Shown here: positions 8,597 through 18,246 of the stretch, piece by piece | Layout of the letters: each line of letters starts with the position of its first letter | Position numbering within the stretch: the first letter of the stretch is position 1 | Assembly: GCF_017744115.1 (NCBI RefSeq) | Contig: NZ_JAGHQW010000025.1 | Location: 28,340-92,339, forward strand | DNA: 64,000 nucleotides | Direction: 5' to 3' | Source: Salinisphaera sp. G21_0 | GTDB taxonomy: Bacteria; Pseudomonadota; Gammaproteobacteria; Pseudomonadales; Endozoicomonadaceae | Made by a program: the position numbers and the translations under genes | Notes under the pieces: generated by a model | Seen by the model: only the letters and a program-made list of their open reading frames with translations | Database searches by the model: none | Told to the model about the DNA's origin: nothing

Positions 8597-11134
8597 ATGA
8601 GCGGGAAACAAACCCTGGTAGTGGTCGGTAATGGCATGGTTGGCCATAGCTTTATGGAAAAGCTGGTGGCTGCTGGTGGATTAGAGCAATACCAGGTGGT
8701 TGTTTTTGGTGAAGAGTCACGCCCTGCATACGATCGTGTTCACCTGTCCGAATTTTTCAGTGGTCGAAGTGCAGAAGACCTGTCCATGGTGCCTGAAGGT
8801 TTTTATCAGAAAAACGGCATTGACTTGATTCTGGATGAAGCGGTTATTGCCATTAACCGTGATACCCGGGAATTAACCACCAATAAAGAGAGAAGTATTC
8901 ATTACCACAAGCTGGTGCTGGCTACCGGTTCTTATCCTTTTGTGCCGCCGGTACCGGGACATGAGCGGGATAACTGTTTTGTCTATCGCACCATTGAGGA
9001 TTTGCAGGCCATTGCCCAAGCGGCTGGCAACAGCAAGGTGGGCACCGTGGTTGGTGGCGGGTTGTTGGGGTTGGAAGCCGCCAAAGCGTTAAAGGATCTT
9101 GGCCTTGAAACCCATGTTGTTGAGTTTGCGCCCCGGTTGATGGCGGTCCAGGTGGATGATGGCGGTGGTGCCATGCTGCGACAGAAAATTGAAGCGTTGG
9201 GTGTGCAAATCCATACCGGCAAGAATACACGGCTGATTACGGATGGTGAGGGGGCTGTCCACCAAATGCAGTTTGCTGATGGTGAGGTTTTAAACACCGA
9301 TATTGTGCTGTTCTCGGCGGGTATTCGCCCTCGGGATGAACTGGCAAAACAGGCCGGGCTGGTGATGGGGGAGCGAGGGGGGATCGTTATCAATAATGAC
9401 TGTCTGACCTCGGATGAGTCGATTTACGCCATCGGTGAGTGTGCGTTGTGGGATAACCGGATTTTTGGCCTGGTCGCTCCCGGTTACCAAATGGCCCAGG
9501 TGGCCGTTGATCATATAACCGGTAAAGGCAGCAGCCAGTTTGCCGGCGCAGATATGAGTACCAAGCTCAAATTGATGGGGGTGGATGTTGCCAGTATTGG
9601 TGATGCCCATGGCAATACGAAAGGCTCGCTCAGCTATCAGTTTATCGATGAGGAAAAACAGGTTTATAAAAAACTGGTGGTTTCCAAAACCAAAAAGCGG
9701 GTATTGGGCGCGGTGCTGGTGGGTGATGCAGACGACTATGGCACGTTATTGCAAATGATGTTGAATGGCATTGTGCCACCGGCCAATCCGGCTGAGTTGA
9801 TTTTACCTCAAAGCGATGGCAGTGCCAGTGCCGGACTGGGTGTTGCGGCACTGCCGGAGACTGCCCAGATCTGTTCCTGCTTCAATGTCAGTAAAGGCGA
9901 TCTGGTCGGTGCAGTGGCCGCAGGTTGTCAGGATATTGCCAGCCTCAAAGGGTCAACCAATGCCGGAACCGGCTGCGGTGGTTGTGCGCAATTGGTAAAG
10001 CAGGTGCTCGACCATGAATTGACGCAGCTGGGTGTCGAAGTCAAAAAAGATATTTGTGAACACTTTCCCCATTCAAGACAGGAGTTGTATCACCTGGTCA
10101 GAGTGGGCGAGTTGGCAACGTTCTCTCAGGTGATCGAAAAGCATGGTCGTGGAATGGGCTGTGATATCTGCAAACCAACCATTGGTTCTATTCTGGCTTC
10201 CTGCTGGAACGATTACATTCTGAAGAGTGACCATGCTCCGCTGCAGGACACCAATGATTATTTTCTGGGGAATATCCAGAAAGACGGCACTTACTCCATT
10301 GTTCCTCGGGTGCCCGGTGGTGAAATTACCCCTCAGAAGCTGATTGTTATTGGCGAGGTGGCCAGAGACTTTAACCTTTACACCAAAATCACCGGCGGGC
10401 AGAGAATTGATCTGTTTGGTGCCCGGGTGAATGAGTTGCCCGCTATCTGGCAGCGGCTGGTGGACGCCGGGTTTGAAACCGGACATGCCTATGGAAAATC
10501 CCTGAGAACGGTTAAATCCTGTGTCGGCAGTACCTGGTGTCGTTATGGTGTTCTGGACAGTACCAGTATGGCCATTGCCATTGAGCACCGTTATCGCGGG
10601 GTGCGTTCACCCCATAAAGTCAAAATGGCCGTTTCGGGATGCACCCGGGAATGCGCTGAAGCCCAGAGTAAGGATGTTGGCGTTATTGCCACCGAGAAAG
10701 GCTGGAATCTTTATGTTGGCGGTAATGGCGGTATGAAACCCAGGCATGCTGACCTGTTTGCCACCGAACTCGATGATGAAACCCTGGTGAAATATATTGA
10801 CCGTTTCATGATGTTTTATATTCGCACCGCTGACCGGCTCCAGAGAACCTCGGTCTGGCTGGTTAATCTGGAAGGCGGTCTGGATTATCTCAAGTCAGTG
10901 ATCATGGATGACAGCCTTGGCATTAATCAGGCATTGGAAGATGAAATGACCCATCTGGTGGGCACCTATCAGTGTGAGTGGAAAACGACACTGGAGAGCC
11001 CTGAAAAACTCAAGCGTTTCAGCCATTTTATCAACAGTGACCAGCCAGACAGCAATGTTGTTTTTGTCGATGAAAGGCATCAGATACGACCAGCAACAAA
11101 GCAGGAAAAAATACAGCTGAAGGAGGTTATCTAA
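8597..11134 (+). CDS. nirB: Nitrite reductase [NAD(P)H] large subunit
   Basis: NirB reduces nitrite to ammonium with NAD(P)H in the cytoplasm, using FAD, Fe-S clusters and siroheme. The 845-residue chain shows an FAD site at VVVGNGMVGHSF (residue 5 on), a second Rossmann motif GTVVGGGLLGLEAAKAL near 155, a BFD-type [2Fe-2S] segment with CSCFN near 426 and CGGC near 459, and the siroheme/[4Fe-4S] ligands as CVGSTWC near 641 and CTREC near 680. All four cluster cysteines of the sulfite/nitrite reductase domain are there. It is first in a four-gene operon and its stop overlaps the nirD start (TAATG). Confidence 0.96.
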   Translation: MSGKQTLVVVGNGMVGHSFMEKLVAAGGLEQYQVVVFGEESRPAYDRVHLSEFFSGRSAEDLSMVPEGFYQKNGIDLILDEAVIAINRDTRELTTNKERSIHYHKLVLATGSYPFVPPVPGHERDNCFVYRTIEDLQAIAQAAGNSKVGTVVGGGLLGLEAAKALKDLGLETHVVEFAPRLMAVQVDDGGGAMLRQKIEALGVQIHTGKNTRLITDGEGAVHQMQFADGEVLNTDIVLFSAGIRPRDELAKQAGLVMGERGGIVINNDCLTSDESIYAIGECALWDNRIFGLVAPGYQMAQVAVDHITGKGSSQFAGADMSTKLKLMGVDVASIGDAHGNTKGSLSYQFIDEEKQVYKKLVVSKTKKRVLGAVLVGDADDYGTLLQMMLNGIVPPANPAELILPQSDGSASAGLGVAALPETAQICSCFNVSKGDLVGAVAAGCQDIASLKGSTNAGTGCGGCAQLVKQVLDHELTQLGVEVKKDICEHFPHSRQELYHLVRVGELATFSQVIEKHGRGMGCDICKPTIGSILASCWNDYILKSDHAPLQDTNDYFLGNIQKDGTYSIVPRVPGGEITPQKLIVIGEVARDFNLYTKITGGQRIDLFGARVNELPAIWQRLVDAGFETGHAYGKSLRTVKSCVGSTWCRYGVLDSTSMAIAIEHRYRGVRSPHKVKMAVSGCTRECAEAQSKDVGVIATEKGWNLYVGGNGGMKPRHADLFATELDDETLVKYIDRFMMFYIRTADRLQRTSVWLVNLEGGLDYLKSVIMDDSLGINQALEDEMTHLVGTYQCEWKTTLESPEKLKRFSHFINSDQPDSNVVFVDERHQIRPATKQEKIQLKEVI

Positions 11135-11490
11135 TGAGCCAGTGGACGACGATCTGCCAGGATGAACAACTTTCTGCAAACCTGGGCATCTGTGCCCTGG
11201 TGGGTACCCATCAGGTGGCGGTATTCCGGGTAAAGGATCAGGTGTTTGCCCTGGATAATTTTGATCCATTCAGTGGTGTCAATGTGATCTCCCGGGGCAT
11301 TGTGGGGGATCTGCGGGGGCATCTTGTTGTGGCATCGCCTATTTACAAACAGCATTTTGATTTAGCCACCGGACAATGTCTGGAAGATGATACCGTCAGC
11401 CTCAATGTATTCCCGGTGCGAGTCCATGAAGGTGCCATACAGGTGAAGCCTGCACCGCTGGTGAGACACATTGCTGAGCAGGTTGCCTGA
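11134..11490 (+). CDS. nirD: Nitrite reductase small subunit
   Basis: NirD is the 118-residue Rieske-fold partner of NirB. The fold signature is visible (WTTICQDEQL, VAVFRVKDQVFALDNFDPF, GHLVVASPIYKQHFDLATGQCLED), but the Cys/His cluster ligands of true Rieske proteins are missing, which is usual for NirD. Starts inside the TAATG overlap with nirB and ends in a TGATG overlap with the next gene, so its translation is probably coupled to both. Confidence 0.92.
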   Translation: MSQWTTICQDEQLSANLGICALVGTHQVAVFRVKDQVFALDNFDPFSGVNVISRGIVGDLRGHLVVASPIYKQHFDLATGQCLEDDTVSLNVFPVRVHEGAIQVKPAPLVRHIAEQVA

Positions 11491-12746
11491 TGAGCCATTA
11501 TCAACCGCCGGGTGGTCGGCAAAAACTGGTGGTTATTGGCAACGGCATGGGCTCGGTCCGATTTCTTGAACATCTATTTAACGGTGGTCAGTGCCCTTTT
11601 CATGTGACCGTGCTCTCGGAAGAGGGCTGCCCGGGGTATAACCGGATTCAGCTGTCCAAATTGTTGGCGGGCAGTGTCGATCTGGATGGGATTGCGCTGA
11701 AAAGTGCCGCCTGGTATCAGCAGCAGGGTATCGAGCTACTGATGGGCGAGAACTACAAAGCGATCCGGATTGATCGCTCATTAAAGCGGGTAGTCACCCA
11801 CGGTGGTGATACGTTTGACTATGACCGTCTTGTTCTTGCCACTGGTTCTTTGCCCAATCAGATTCCGGTGCCAGGGGCGGACCTTCAGGGGGTTCTGGCC
11901 TTTCGCAGTCTGGCCGATGTCAATCTGATGCTGGAAGCGGGTCAGGGTCGGGCCGTGGTGATTGGCGGTGGTTTGCTGGGGCTGGAGTGTGGCAGTGGTC
12001 TGGCCAAACGGGGTATGTCGGTGACTATCGTCGATAATATGCCCATTCCCATGGCCCGTCAGCTGGATCAACATGCCGGTGGGCTATTGCGCAAGGAACT
12101 TGAGGGCAGAGGCATTGCTTTTCGCAGCAGTGCCACGCTGCAATCCTACCGGGGCGTTGATGGTCGGGTTTGTGGTGTGCAGATTGACGGGGAATATCTA
12201 CCCGCATCGCTGGTGGTGGTGACTGCCGGTGTCCGGCCTAACATACAACTGATGCAGGAGGCGGGCCTGAAATGCGACCGTGGGGTTCTGGTCAATGAAC
12301 GGCTGCAGACCTCTGATCCGGATATCTTTACCGTGGGTGAATGTGCGCAGATGCAACTGACTGACGGGCTGAAAACGCAGTCATTGTTGTTTGGTCTGGT
12401 TGCTCCGGTTTATCGGCATGCAGAAATTGTTGCCGCATCGTTGCTGGGGGACCATGGTCAAAGGTTTACGCCAGTCCCCATTCCCACCAATTTGAAAGTT
12501 GATGGTATCAACCTGTTTTCCAGTGGTGAGTTCAATCCGTCTGACTCTGATGAAATGATTGTACTGGATGCCTCAGAGGCTGGAATCTATCGCAAGCTGG
12601 TACTTCAGAATAATCGCATCAAAGGTGTGCTCCTGTATGGCGATGTAACTGATGGCCTTTGGTATCAAGAGCTGATGGAGTCAGGCACTGACATCACATC
12701 CATCCGGCAACAACTTATTTTCGGGCAGCGTTTTCTGGCTGCATGA
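11490..12746 (+). CDS. NAD(P)H/FAD oxidoreductase of nitrate assimilation (NasC-like)
   Basis: A 418-residue pyridine-nucleotide-disulfide-type flavoprotein that probably passes electrons from NAD(P)H to the nitrate reductase next door. The FAD motif VVIGNGMGSVRFLEHL is near residue 15, a second dinucleotide motif VVIGGGLLGLECGSGL near 150, and the FAD-closing TSDPDIFTVGECAQ near 275. It resembles the N-terminal third of NirB and Klebsiella NasC. Unlike NasC it has no C-terminal BFD [2Fe-2S] domain; that domain is instead at the end of the following NasA. Overlaps nirD by TGATG and nasA by ATGA. The exact electron acceptor is inferred from position. Confidence 0.8.
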   Translation: MSHYQPPGGRQKLVVIGNGMGSVRFLEHLFNGGQCPFHVTVLSEEGCPGYNRIQLSKLLAGSVDLDGIALKSAAWYQQQGIELLMGENYKAIRIDRSLKRVVTHGGDTFDYDRLVLATGSLPNQIPVPGADLQGVLAFRSLADVNLMLEAGQGRAVVIGGGLLGLECGSGLAKRGMSVTIVDNMPIPMARQLDQHAGGLLRKELEGRGIAFRSSATLQSYRGVDGRVCGVQIDGEYLPASLVVVTAGVRPNIQLMQEAGLKCDRGVLVNERLQTSDPDIFTVGECAQMQLTDGLKTQSLLFGLVAPVYRHAEIVAASLLGDHGQRFTPVPIPTNLKVDGINLFSSGEFNPSDSDEMIVLDASEAGIYRKLVLQNNRIKGVLLYGDVTDGLWYQELMESGTDITSIRQQLIFGQRFLAA

Positions 12747-15472
12747 CGGTTCTGATTCAGGCAAACATCATGGCAGTAAATCAATTGGCAAAGGCTATCA
12801 ATACAACATGTGCCTACTGTGGTGTGGGTTGCGGTATTTCCGCCAGGGTGGTTGATCCTGAGTTGCATCTGGTGGAGATTAGCGGGCGGGAAGATCATCC
12901 TGCCAATTATGGTCGGCTCTGTTCCAAGGGCAGCGCCCTCGGGGAAACGGTATCACTGGACGGACGTCTTCTTTATCCAAAGGTTCATGGTCGTCAGGTA
13001 GTCTGGTCTGAAGCGCTGGATCAAGTGGCTTCACGGCTACAGGAAACCATTGAACAGTATGGGCCGGACTCTGTAGCCATTTATGGCTCAGGTCAGCTGC
13101 TGACAGAAGACTACTATGTCGCCAATAAACTGATGAAAGGGTTTATCGGCAGTGCCAATATGGATACCAACTCACGGCTCTGCATGGCTTCCACCGTGGC
13201 TGGCCAGAAGCGTGCGTTTGGTTCGGATACCGTACCGAATACTTATCAGGATCTGGAGCTGGCTAATCTGCTGGTGCTGGTGGGGTCCAATACGGCCTGG
13301 TGTCATCCTGTATTGTTTCAACGTATCCGGGCGATGAAAGAACAGCGGCCGGATATTAAAGTGGTGGTGATTGACCCGAGACGCACAGAAACCTGTGATA
13401 TTGCTGATCTGCATCTGGCGATAAAACCGGGGGCGGATGTATTGCTGTTTAATGGTCTGCTTACCTGGCTTGCCGATCAGGGTGCTTTGGATCAGGACTA
13501 TATTGATCAACACTGTCAGGGCTTTGATCAGGCGCTGGAAGTGGCCAGGTCCTGTGTTGGTGATATACAACAGCTGGCGGATGCCTGTGGTGTAGAGCAA
13601 AACGAACTTATTCAGTTTTATCACTGGTTTTGTGCCACCGATAAAACCGTGACGGCCTGGTCTCAAGGGGTAAACCAGTCAGCAGCCGGCACGGATAAAG
13701 TGAATGCCATGATCAACTGTCATCTGGCTACCGGCCGTATCGGCCGTCCCGGCAGTGGTCCATTGTCACTCACCGGGCAGCCCAACGCCATGGGTGGCAG
13801 GGAAGTGGGTGGGCTGGCCAATCAGCTGGCTGCGCACATGGAGTTTACGCCTGATGATATCGCCAGAGTCGGGCGTTTCTGGCAGGCAGCCAATATGGCA
13901 CAGTCCCCGGGCAAGACGGCGGTTGACCTGTTCAAGTCAATGGATCGGGGTGAAATACGTTTTGTCTGGATTATGGGGACTAACCCGGTTGTCAGTTTGC
14001 CGGACAGTAACCGGGTGATAAAGGCTCTGAAAAAGTGTCCGACAGTGGTCGTTTCAGACTGCATCGAACACACGGATACGGCTGAATTTGCCGATATTTT
14101 GTTGCCAGCAGCACCCTGGAGTGAAAAGGATGGCACGGTAACCAACTCTGAGCGGCGAATTTCCAGACAGCGCGCGTTATTTCCCACGGCCGGAGAAGCC
14201 AGGCCGGACTGGTGGATGATCAGTGAAGTGGCAGGCCGTCTGGGGTTTGCCGAGGCGTTTAACTATTCCGGCAGTGCCGATATTTTCCGTGAGCATGCGG
14301 CACTGTCAGGCTATGAAAATAACCGGGAAGGAAAAGTCCGGGATTTTACCATTGCCCCCCTGGCCAATATCACTGACTCAGAATATGACGCTTTGGAACC
14401 GTTTCAATGGCCATTATCAGCGGTTCTGGGTGATGGTTCCGGGGCGCTGTCTGATACGCAGCCAGTAATATCAACAACAGCAAGCAAGACACGATTTTTT
14501 AAGGATGGCGGCTTCTTCACCGGGAATGGCCGGGCCAATTTTATTGCCACTGAAGTTCTGCGCCCCCTGAATGCTCCCGGAAAGTCTTATCCACTGTTGC
14601 TGAATACCGGACGGGTGCGTGATCACTGGCATACGATGACCCGAACCGGGCTTTCAGCCCGGTTGAATCAGCATACCGATGAGCCGTTTCTGGCCATACA
14701 TCCGAAAGATGCTGAAAATTACCAGTTGCGTGATCAGGCGTTATGTCAGATTTCATCGGAATTTGGCAAAGCGGTGGTGCGAGTGCAGGTTTCTGAAGCT
14801 CAACGGCCTGGTGAAGTGTTTATGCCCATGCACTGGACACGCCAGCACAGTGATACGGGCTTTTCCGGGGTGCTGGTGAATCCGGTGCTTGATCCGGTGT
14901 CCAAACAGCCGGATCTGAAGTATACGCCGGTGGCTGTTGAACCTTACCACACTGAGCGGTATGGCGTGCTTATTACCCGGGAGAGAGTAGCTTTTGGCGA
15001 CATTGGTTATATGACTGAGGTCCGTATTGAAAATGGCTATCGCTATGAAATGGCGGGTAGCAACCTGGACCAGCTATCACTGTTCTCAGGGCTCAAGGGC
15101 TATCAAAAGGTTGAATTTACCGACAATACCGTTGGTGAGCGTCGGGTGGCCTGGTTTAGTGATGCTCAGCTTCAGGCTATTTGGGTATCAAGTCAGGCGA
15201 TATCTTCCTGTGATCGGCAGTGGTTACAGTCCTGGTTTTGTCAGGCGGCCTCAATTGAGGAAGCCTGGTGGGTTCTGTCCGGCAAGCCTCCCCGGGGAGA
15301 AGATGCCGGCAGGCAGGTTTGTGCCTGCTTTGGAGTTGGTGAGAAGACCATCTGCCGGGCCATTGCTGAACATGGGTTGACCGATCCTGTGCAAGTGGGA
15401 AGTCATTTGCAGGCGGGAACGAACTGTGGGTCCTGTATTCCTGAAATCAGAGGGTTAATCAAGAGAGGTTGA
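12743..15472 (+). CDS. nasA: Assimilatory nitrate reductase catalytic subunit with C-terminal [2Fe-2S] domain
   Basis: A 909-residue molybdopterin enzyme that reduces nitrate to nitrite in the cytoplasm. The N-terminal [4Fe-4S] ligands are C23-x2-C26-x3-C30 and C60 (CAYCGVGC ... GRLCSKG). Molybdopterin guanine dinucleotide regions follow (TNSRLCMAS, WIMGTNPVVSLPD, LPAAPWSEKDGTVTNSERRIS, LNTGRVRDHWHTMTRTG). The last 55 residues form a BFD-like [2Fe-2S] domain (VCACFGVG ... TNCGSCIPE). The start shown overlaps the previous stop as ATGA; an ATG at 12770 would remove nine residues and is also plausible. No nitrate transporter or nasR/nasT regulator is present in the window. Confidence 0.94.
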   Translation: MTVLIQANIMAVNQLAKAINTTCAYCGVGCGISARVVDPELHLVEISGREDHPANYGRLCSKGSALGETVSLDGRLLYPKVHGRQVVWSEALDQVASRLQETIEQYGPDSVAIYGSGQLLTEDYYVANKLMKGFIGSANMDTNSRLCMASTVAGQKRAFGSDTVPNTYQDLELANLLVLVGSNTAWCHPVLFQRIRAMKEQRPDIKVVVIDPRRTETCDIADLHLAIKPGADVLLFNGLLTWLADQGALDQDYIDQHCQGFDQALEVARSCVGDIQQLADACGVEQNELIQFYHWFCATDKTVTAWSQGVNQSAAGTDKVNAMINCHLATGRIGRPGSGPLSLTGQPNAMGGREVGGLANQLAAHMEFTPDDIARVGRFWQAANMAQSPGKTAVDLFKSMDRGEIRFVWIMGTNPVVSLPDSNRVIKALKKCPTVVVSDCIEHTDTAEFADILLPAAPWSEKDGTVTNSERRISRQRALFPTAGEARPDWWMISEVAGRLGFAEAFNYSGSADIFREHAALSGYENNREGKVRDFTIAPLANITDSEYDALEPFQWPLSAVLGDGSGALSDTQPVISTTASKTRFFKDGGFFTGNGRANFIATEVLRPLNAPGKSYPLLLNTGRVRDHWHTMTRTGLSARLNQHTDEPFLAIHPKDAENYQLRDQALCQISSEFGKAVVRVQVSEAQRPGEVFMPMHWTRQHSDTGFSGVLVNPVLDPVSKQPDLKYTPVAVEPYHTERYGVLITRERVAFGDIGYMTEVRIENGYRYEMAGSNLDQLSLFSGLKGYQKVEFTDNTVGERRVAWFSDAQLQAIWVSSQAISSCDRQWLQSWFCQAASIEEAWWVLSGKPPRGEDAGRQVCACFGVGEKTICRAIAEHGLTDPVQVGSHLQAGTNCGSCIPEIRGLIKRG

Positions 15473-15721
15473 TAATAGCCTTTTCCACTTGTTTTACATC
15501 CGGCAAAATCCCTGGGCACCCCTGGTATTGCCGTACCGGTTATTACAGTCGACTGAGCCAGTATCCTCACGTCGCGTATTAGCCTTGGAATTCCGGACAT
15601 AGGTGCAACAACAAAACAGGTAACAGGGCATGGAACTAAAAGAACTTTGGTTAGTCTCATAGCAATAAGGATAATCCGCAACAGGATTGCGCTATTGAGA
15701 GAACTCAAGAGGTTTATAATT

Positions 15722-16225
15722 ATGAGTAACCCTTTAAATAACCCACCATCACTATACATTGGGAGTGCATCGCCACGTCCACCGGGACCGGGCCGACCTG
15801 ATGGCGCGGCAAGAGGAGCAGACCCCGGATTCCCCGATAGAGCCCAAGATGGTATTCCCCGAAATTTTCGCGGCAGAGGTACTACCATCGCCGAGCAACA
15901 CCCATCATCGGTACAGCGAGGGAAATTGACAATCGGTAATGAGGGAGGTAGTTACATTGGTACTCATTTACCAACCGGCCCTATGGCGTTCTTTCCACCA
16001 GATCGCGTCATCCGTGAAATTAACAACCCTTCTTGGCTGACCAATTCTCCCAGTGCCGTTTATACACCAGAATCTGGAGGAATGGCTGGACCTTCCCGTA
16101 ACCCTGATGCCCCCGGCTTCAGTTCTGAGATTCAGGTGCCGGATCATTGGGTGAATCCGGGGGGTATGCAACCGTTTGCGCCTCCTTCCGATGGTCCCAA
16201 ATTACCAAAACCCAGAACTCTTTAG
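15722..16225 (+). CDS. Hypothetical Pro/Gly-rich protein
   Basis: An unrecognised 167-residue protein, very rich in Pro, Gly, Ser and Arg (for example SPRPPGPGRPDGAARGADPG), with no signal peptide, membrane helix or Cys. It is probably disordered. The start ATG 15722 has AGAGG 14 to 10 bases upstream; an in-frame extension to 15647 lacks such a site. It follows the nitrate operon by about 250 bp in which I see no clear terminator. Composition like this is common in secreted effectors and in linker proteins; no function can be assigned. Confidence 0.5.
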   Translation: MSNPLNNPPSLYIGSASPRPPGPGRPDGAARGADPGFPDRAQDGIPRNFRGRGTTIAEQHPSSVQRGKLTIGNEGGSYIGTHLPTGPMAFFPPDRVIREINNPSWLTNSPSAVYTPESGGMAGPSRNPDAPGFSSEIQVPDHWVNPGGMQPFAPPSDGPKLPKPRTL

Positions 16226-16409
16226 AAAAGTTACAAGCCCTGCCATGCTCAATTCTAAGAGCTGTCGGTGTTTTTTAACACCAATTGCATTTTCTAAATA
16301 TCTGTTGGTTTATGACTTGTCAGACAGTGATAGAATAAATGGTACGGGCTAAAAACAAATAAAAATACGGATATTCCTGTGCCTGAATGGGCATGGAAAA
16401 ACTATAAAA

Positions 16410-17126
16410 ATGAAAATTTACTTGGAAACAATCCAGGATATAAAAGTACTTGTTGAACAGAATGAAATCAGAGACAAGCAGGATATTGCACAATATCTGG
16501 ACCGCTGTTCAGAGCTTGATCCTGTGGCAGAAGGTGTTTATGCCACGGTTTATAACCTGCCCGATGAACCGGATAAGGTGGTCAAGGTGTGCCCTGACAA
16601 AAAAGATGGCTATTACCTTTTTGCCCGGTGGTGCATGACACCGGAAAACCAGAGCAACCCACACCTGCCTGTTATTCATCGTGAAGATGTCATTACCTTA
16701 CCCTGCGGGATGGTGGTTCGGGTTTACGTGGTGGAGCGTCTGTCAGACTTTATGGATGATGGGTCGCGGGCAACAGAACCCCGGCACTTTCATGACTATG
16801 ACTTTGGCCTTTTATGGGGTTCCTGTAAGGCGGTCATGCAGTCTTTTGGTGTGGATAACAGTGAGTTTCCCGAGGAAATCAAAACACTGGAAGTGTTTGT
16901 TGAAAAGATAAAAGTATCCAGTTCTGATTTGGTGCAACGAGCAGGCAACAATATCTCCGATGTGGTTGATGACGGTATCATTGAATCCCATGAAGACTTT
17001 CTGCAAACACTCTTTGATGTATTGACCCAACTGTCAACGGTGGGCTCAATGGACCTTCATGGCGGTAACTTTATGCTTCGTGGTGATACGGTTGTGATTA
17101 CTGACCCAATTGCCCACAGGTATTAA
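16410..17126 (+). CDS. Small protein-kinase-like protein (APH/RIO-like catalytic motifs)
   Basis: A 238-residue cytoplasmic protein with what looks like a minimal kinase fold. Residues 42-60 (GVYATVYNLPDEPDKVVKV) resemble a nucleotide loop and beta-3 lysine (Lys59). Glu109 in VYVVERL may be in the hinge. Residues 215-220 (DLHGGN) match the catalytic Asp and Mg-binding Asn of the HGDLHxGN loop in APH and RIO-type kinases, and VVITDP (Asp232) matches the DFG-equivalent. The protein ends right after that Asp, so the substrate-binding C-lobe is almost absent. Its stop shares the four bases TTAA with the stop of the convergent CDF transporter gene. Kinase activity is inferred, substrate unknown. 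Confidence 0.6.
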   Translation: MKIYLETIQDIKVLVEQNEIRDKQDIAQYLDRCSELDPVAEGVYATVYNLPDEPDKVVKVCPDKKDGYYLFARWCMTPENQSNPHLPVIHREDVITLPCGMVVRVYVVERLSDFMDDGSRATEPRHFHDYDFGLLWGSCKAVMQSFGVDNSEFPEEIKTLEVFVEKIKVSSSDLVQRAGNNISDVVDDGIIESHEDFLQTLFDVLTQLSTVGSMDLHGGNFMLRGDTVVITDPIAHRY

Positions 17127-18037
17127 GTGCTGTTCTGAAAACTGAAGCTGAACTGAAGACGATAATATTGACATATTGAGCTGATAGCGTGTTCTGCTTT
17201 AGCCCTGATACTCTCAAACTCCTCTTTAGTTGGCAAAGTATCGTTATGGATGGTTATCTCTACATTGACCCATAACCATCTGCCGAGCCAGATCATGCAG
17301 ATATTGATTTGCTGGGCGTCCCATTGTTCTGCGATGACTTTTTTTGTCGATTCTAACAGCTCTGGTGTTACCACATCTTTTAATAGCAATTGTTTAAAGT
17401 TTTTGTGCAGTGTCTTGAGGGGGAGCCCGACCAGAAACAGCAGTAGCCCTATGGTGAGTATGGAGTCAATAAAAGGGGTAATCGGGTGACTATTTCCTAA
17501 CCGGTAAGCTATGGCAAACGCTGCCGTGGCCGCTGCACTGACGGCAGAGTCAACCAGCCACTCCTGGCATTCAAAATAGATCAGCGGGGAGGGTTTTGAA
17601 CGATGAAGCAGAAAAAAAAGCGTGGCTGTAGCTCCCCCGATGATCGTTGAAAAAATCTCGTAAGCCAGGGCAAGGTCAAACTCCGGTATATACCCACCGG
17701 TGATGAGTTTGCAGATAGAAAAAGACAGTAAGGCAAGGCAAAGTCCCAGTAAAATAATGCCTTCAAAAAAAAGCATTAATGGCTCAAGGGTTGGGTAACC
17801 ATAAGGGCTTTCAGGGGATGGCGGCAGCTTGACGATCTGGGATATCCTGACGTTTGCCATCATCGTCAAGGTACAAAGCAGGGAATAACAACCATCCAGC
17901 AAAACAGCGTTTGAGCGGCTGTAGAAGGCTACGAGAATACCTGTCACTCCAAAAAAAAGTTCCAGCACAACAGAGTAGCGCAGGATGTTGAGCTCATTTA
18001 GCTGTAGCCAGTGATACATATTGTGCTCATCATACAT
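17123..18037 (-). CDS. Cation diffusion facilitator (CDF) family transporter
   Basis: A 304-residue inner-membrane protein with about six hydrophobic helices and a cytoplasmic C-terminal domain, matching the cation efflux/CDF family that exchanges divalent metal ions for protons. Family cues are AVLLDGCYSLLCTL in helix 2 and SPYGYPTLEPLMLFFEGIIL before helix 3. The usual metal-binding pattern in helix 5 appears as WLVDSAVSAAATAAF (Asp kept). The helix 2 site has Asp followed by Cys rather than the usual xxxD spacing, so metal specificity cannot be told. The gene is monocistronic and convergent with the kinase-like gene. Confidence 0.82.
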   Translation of the reverse strand: MYDEHNMYHWLQLNELNILRYSVVLELFFGVTGILVAFYSRSNAVLLDGCYSLLCTLTMMANVRISQIVKLPPSPESPYGYPTLEPLMLFFEGIILLGLCLALLSFSICKLITGGYIPEFDLALAYEIFSTIIGGATATLFFLLHRSKPSPLIYFECQEWLVDSAVSAAATAAFAIAYRLGNSHPITPFIDSILTIGLLLFLVGLPLKTLHKNFKQLLLKDVVTPELLESTKKVIAEQWDAQQINICMIWLGRWLWVNVEITIHNDTLPTKEEFESIRAKAEHAISSICQYYRLQFSFSFQNST

Positions 18038-18246
18038 CTTTCAGGAGCGTTAGAATTTGCTCTTTACCATCTTTGTTGATGACTAAGCTATGAGACATTG
18101 CGCAGTCTCGAATGAAGCCATTAATTCCCGGATTTTTAAGTTGGTAATTATCAGGGTTCGCTTAAAGGCAATCATGGCAAATCAGGTATGATTTATAGCA
18201 AATCACAGAGCCACGTGTGCTTTAATCTGTGCCGAAAAGCAGGGAG

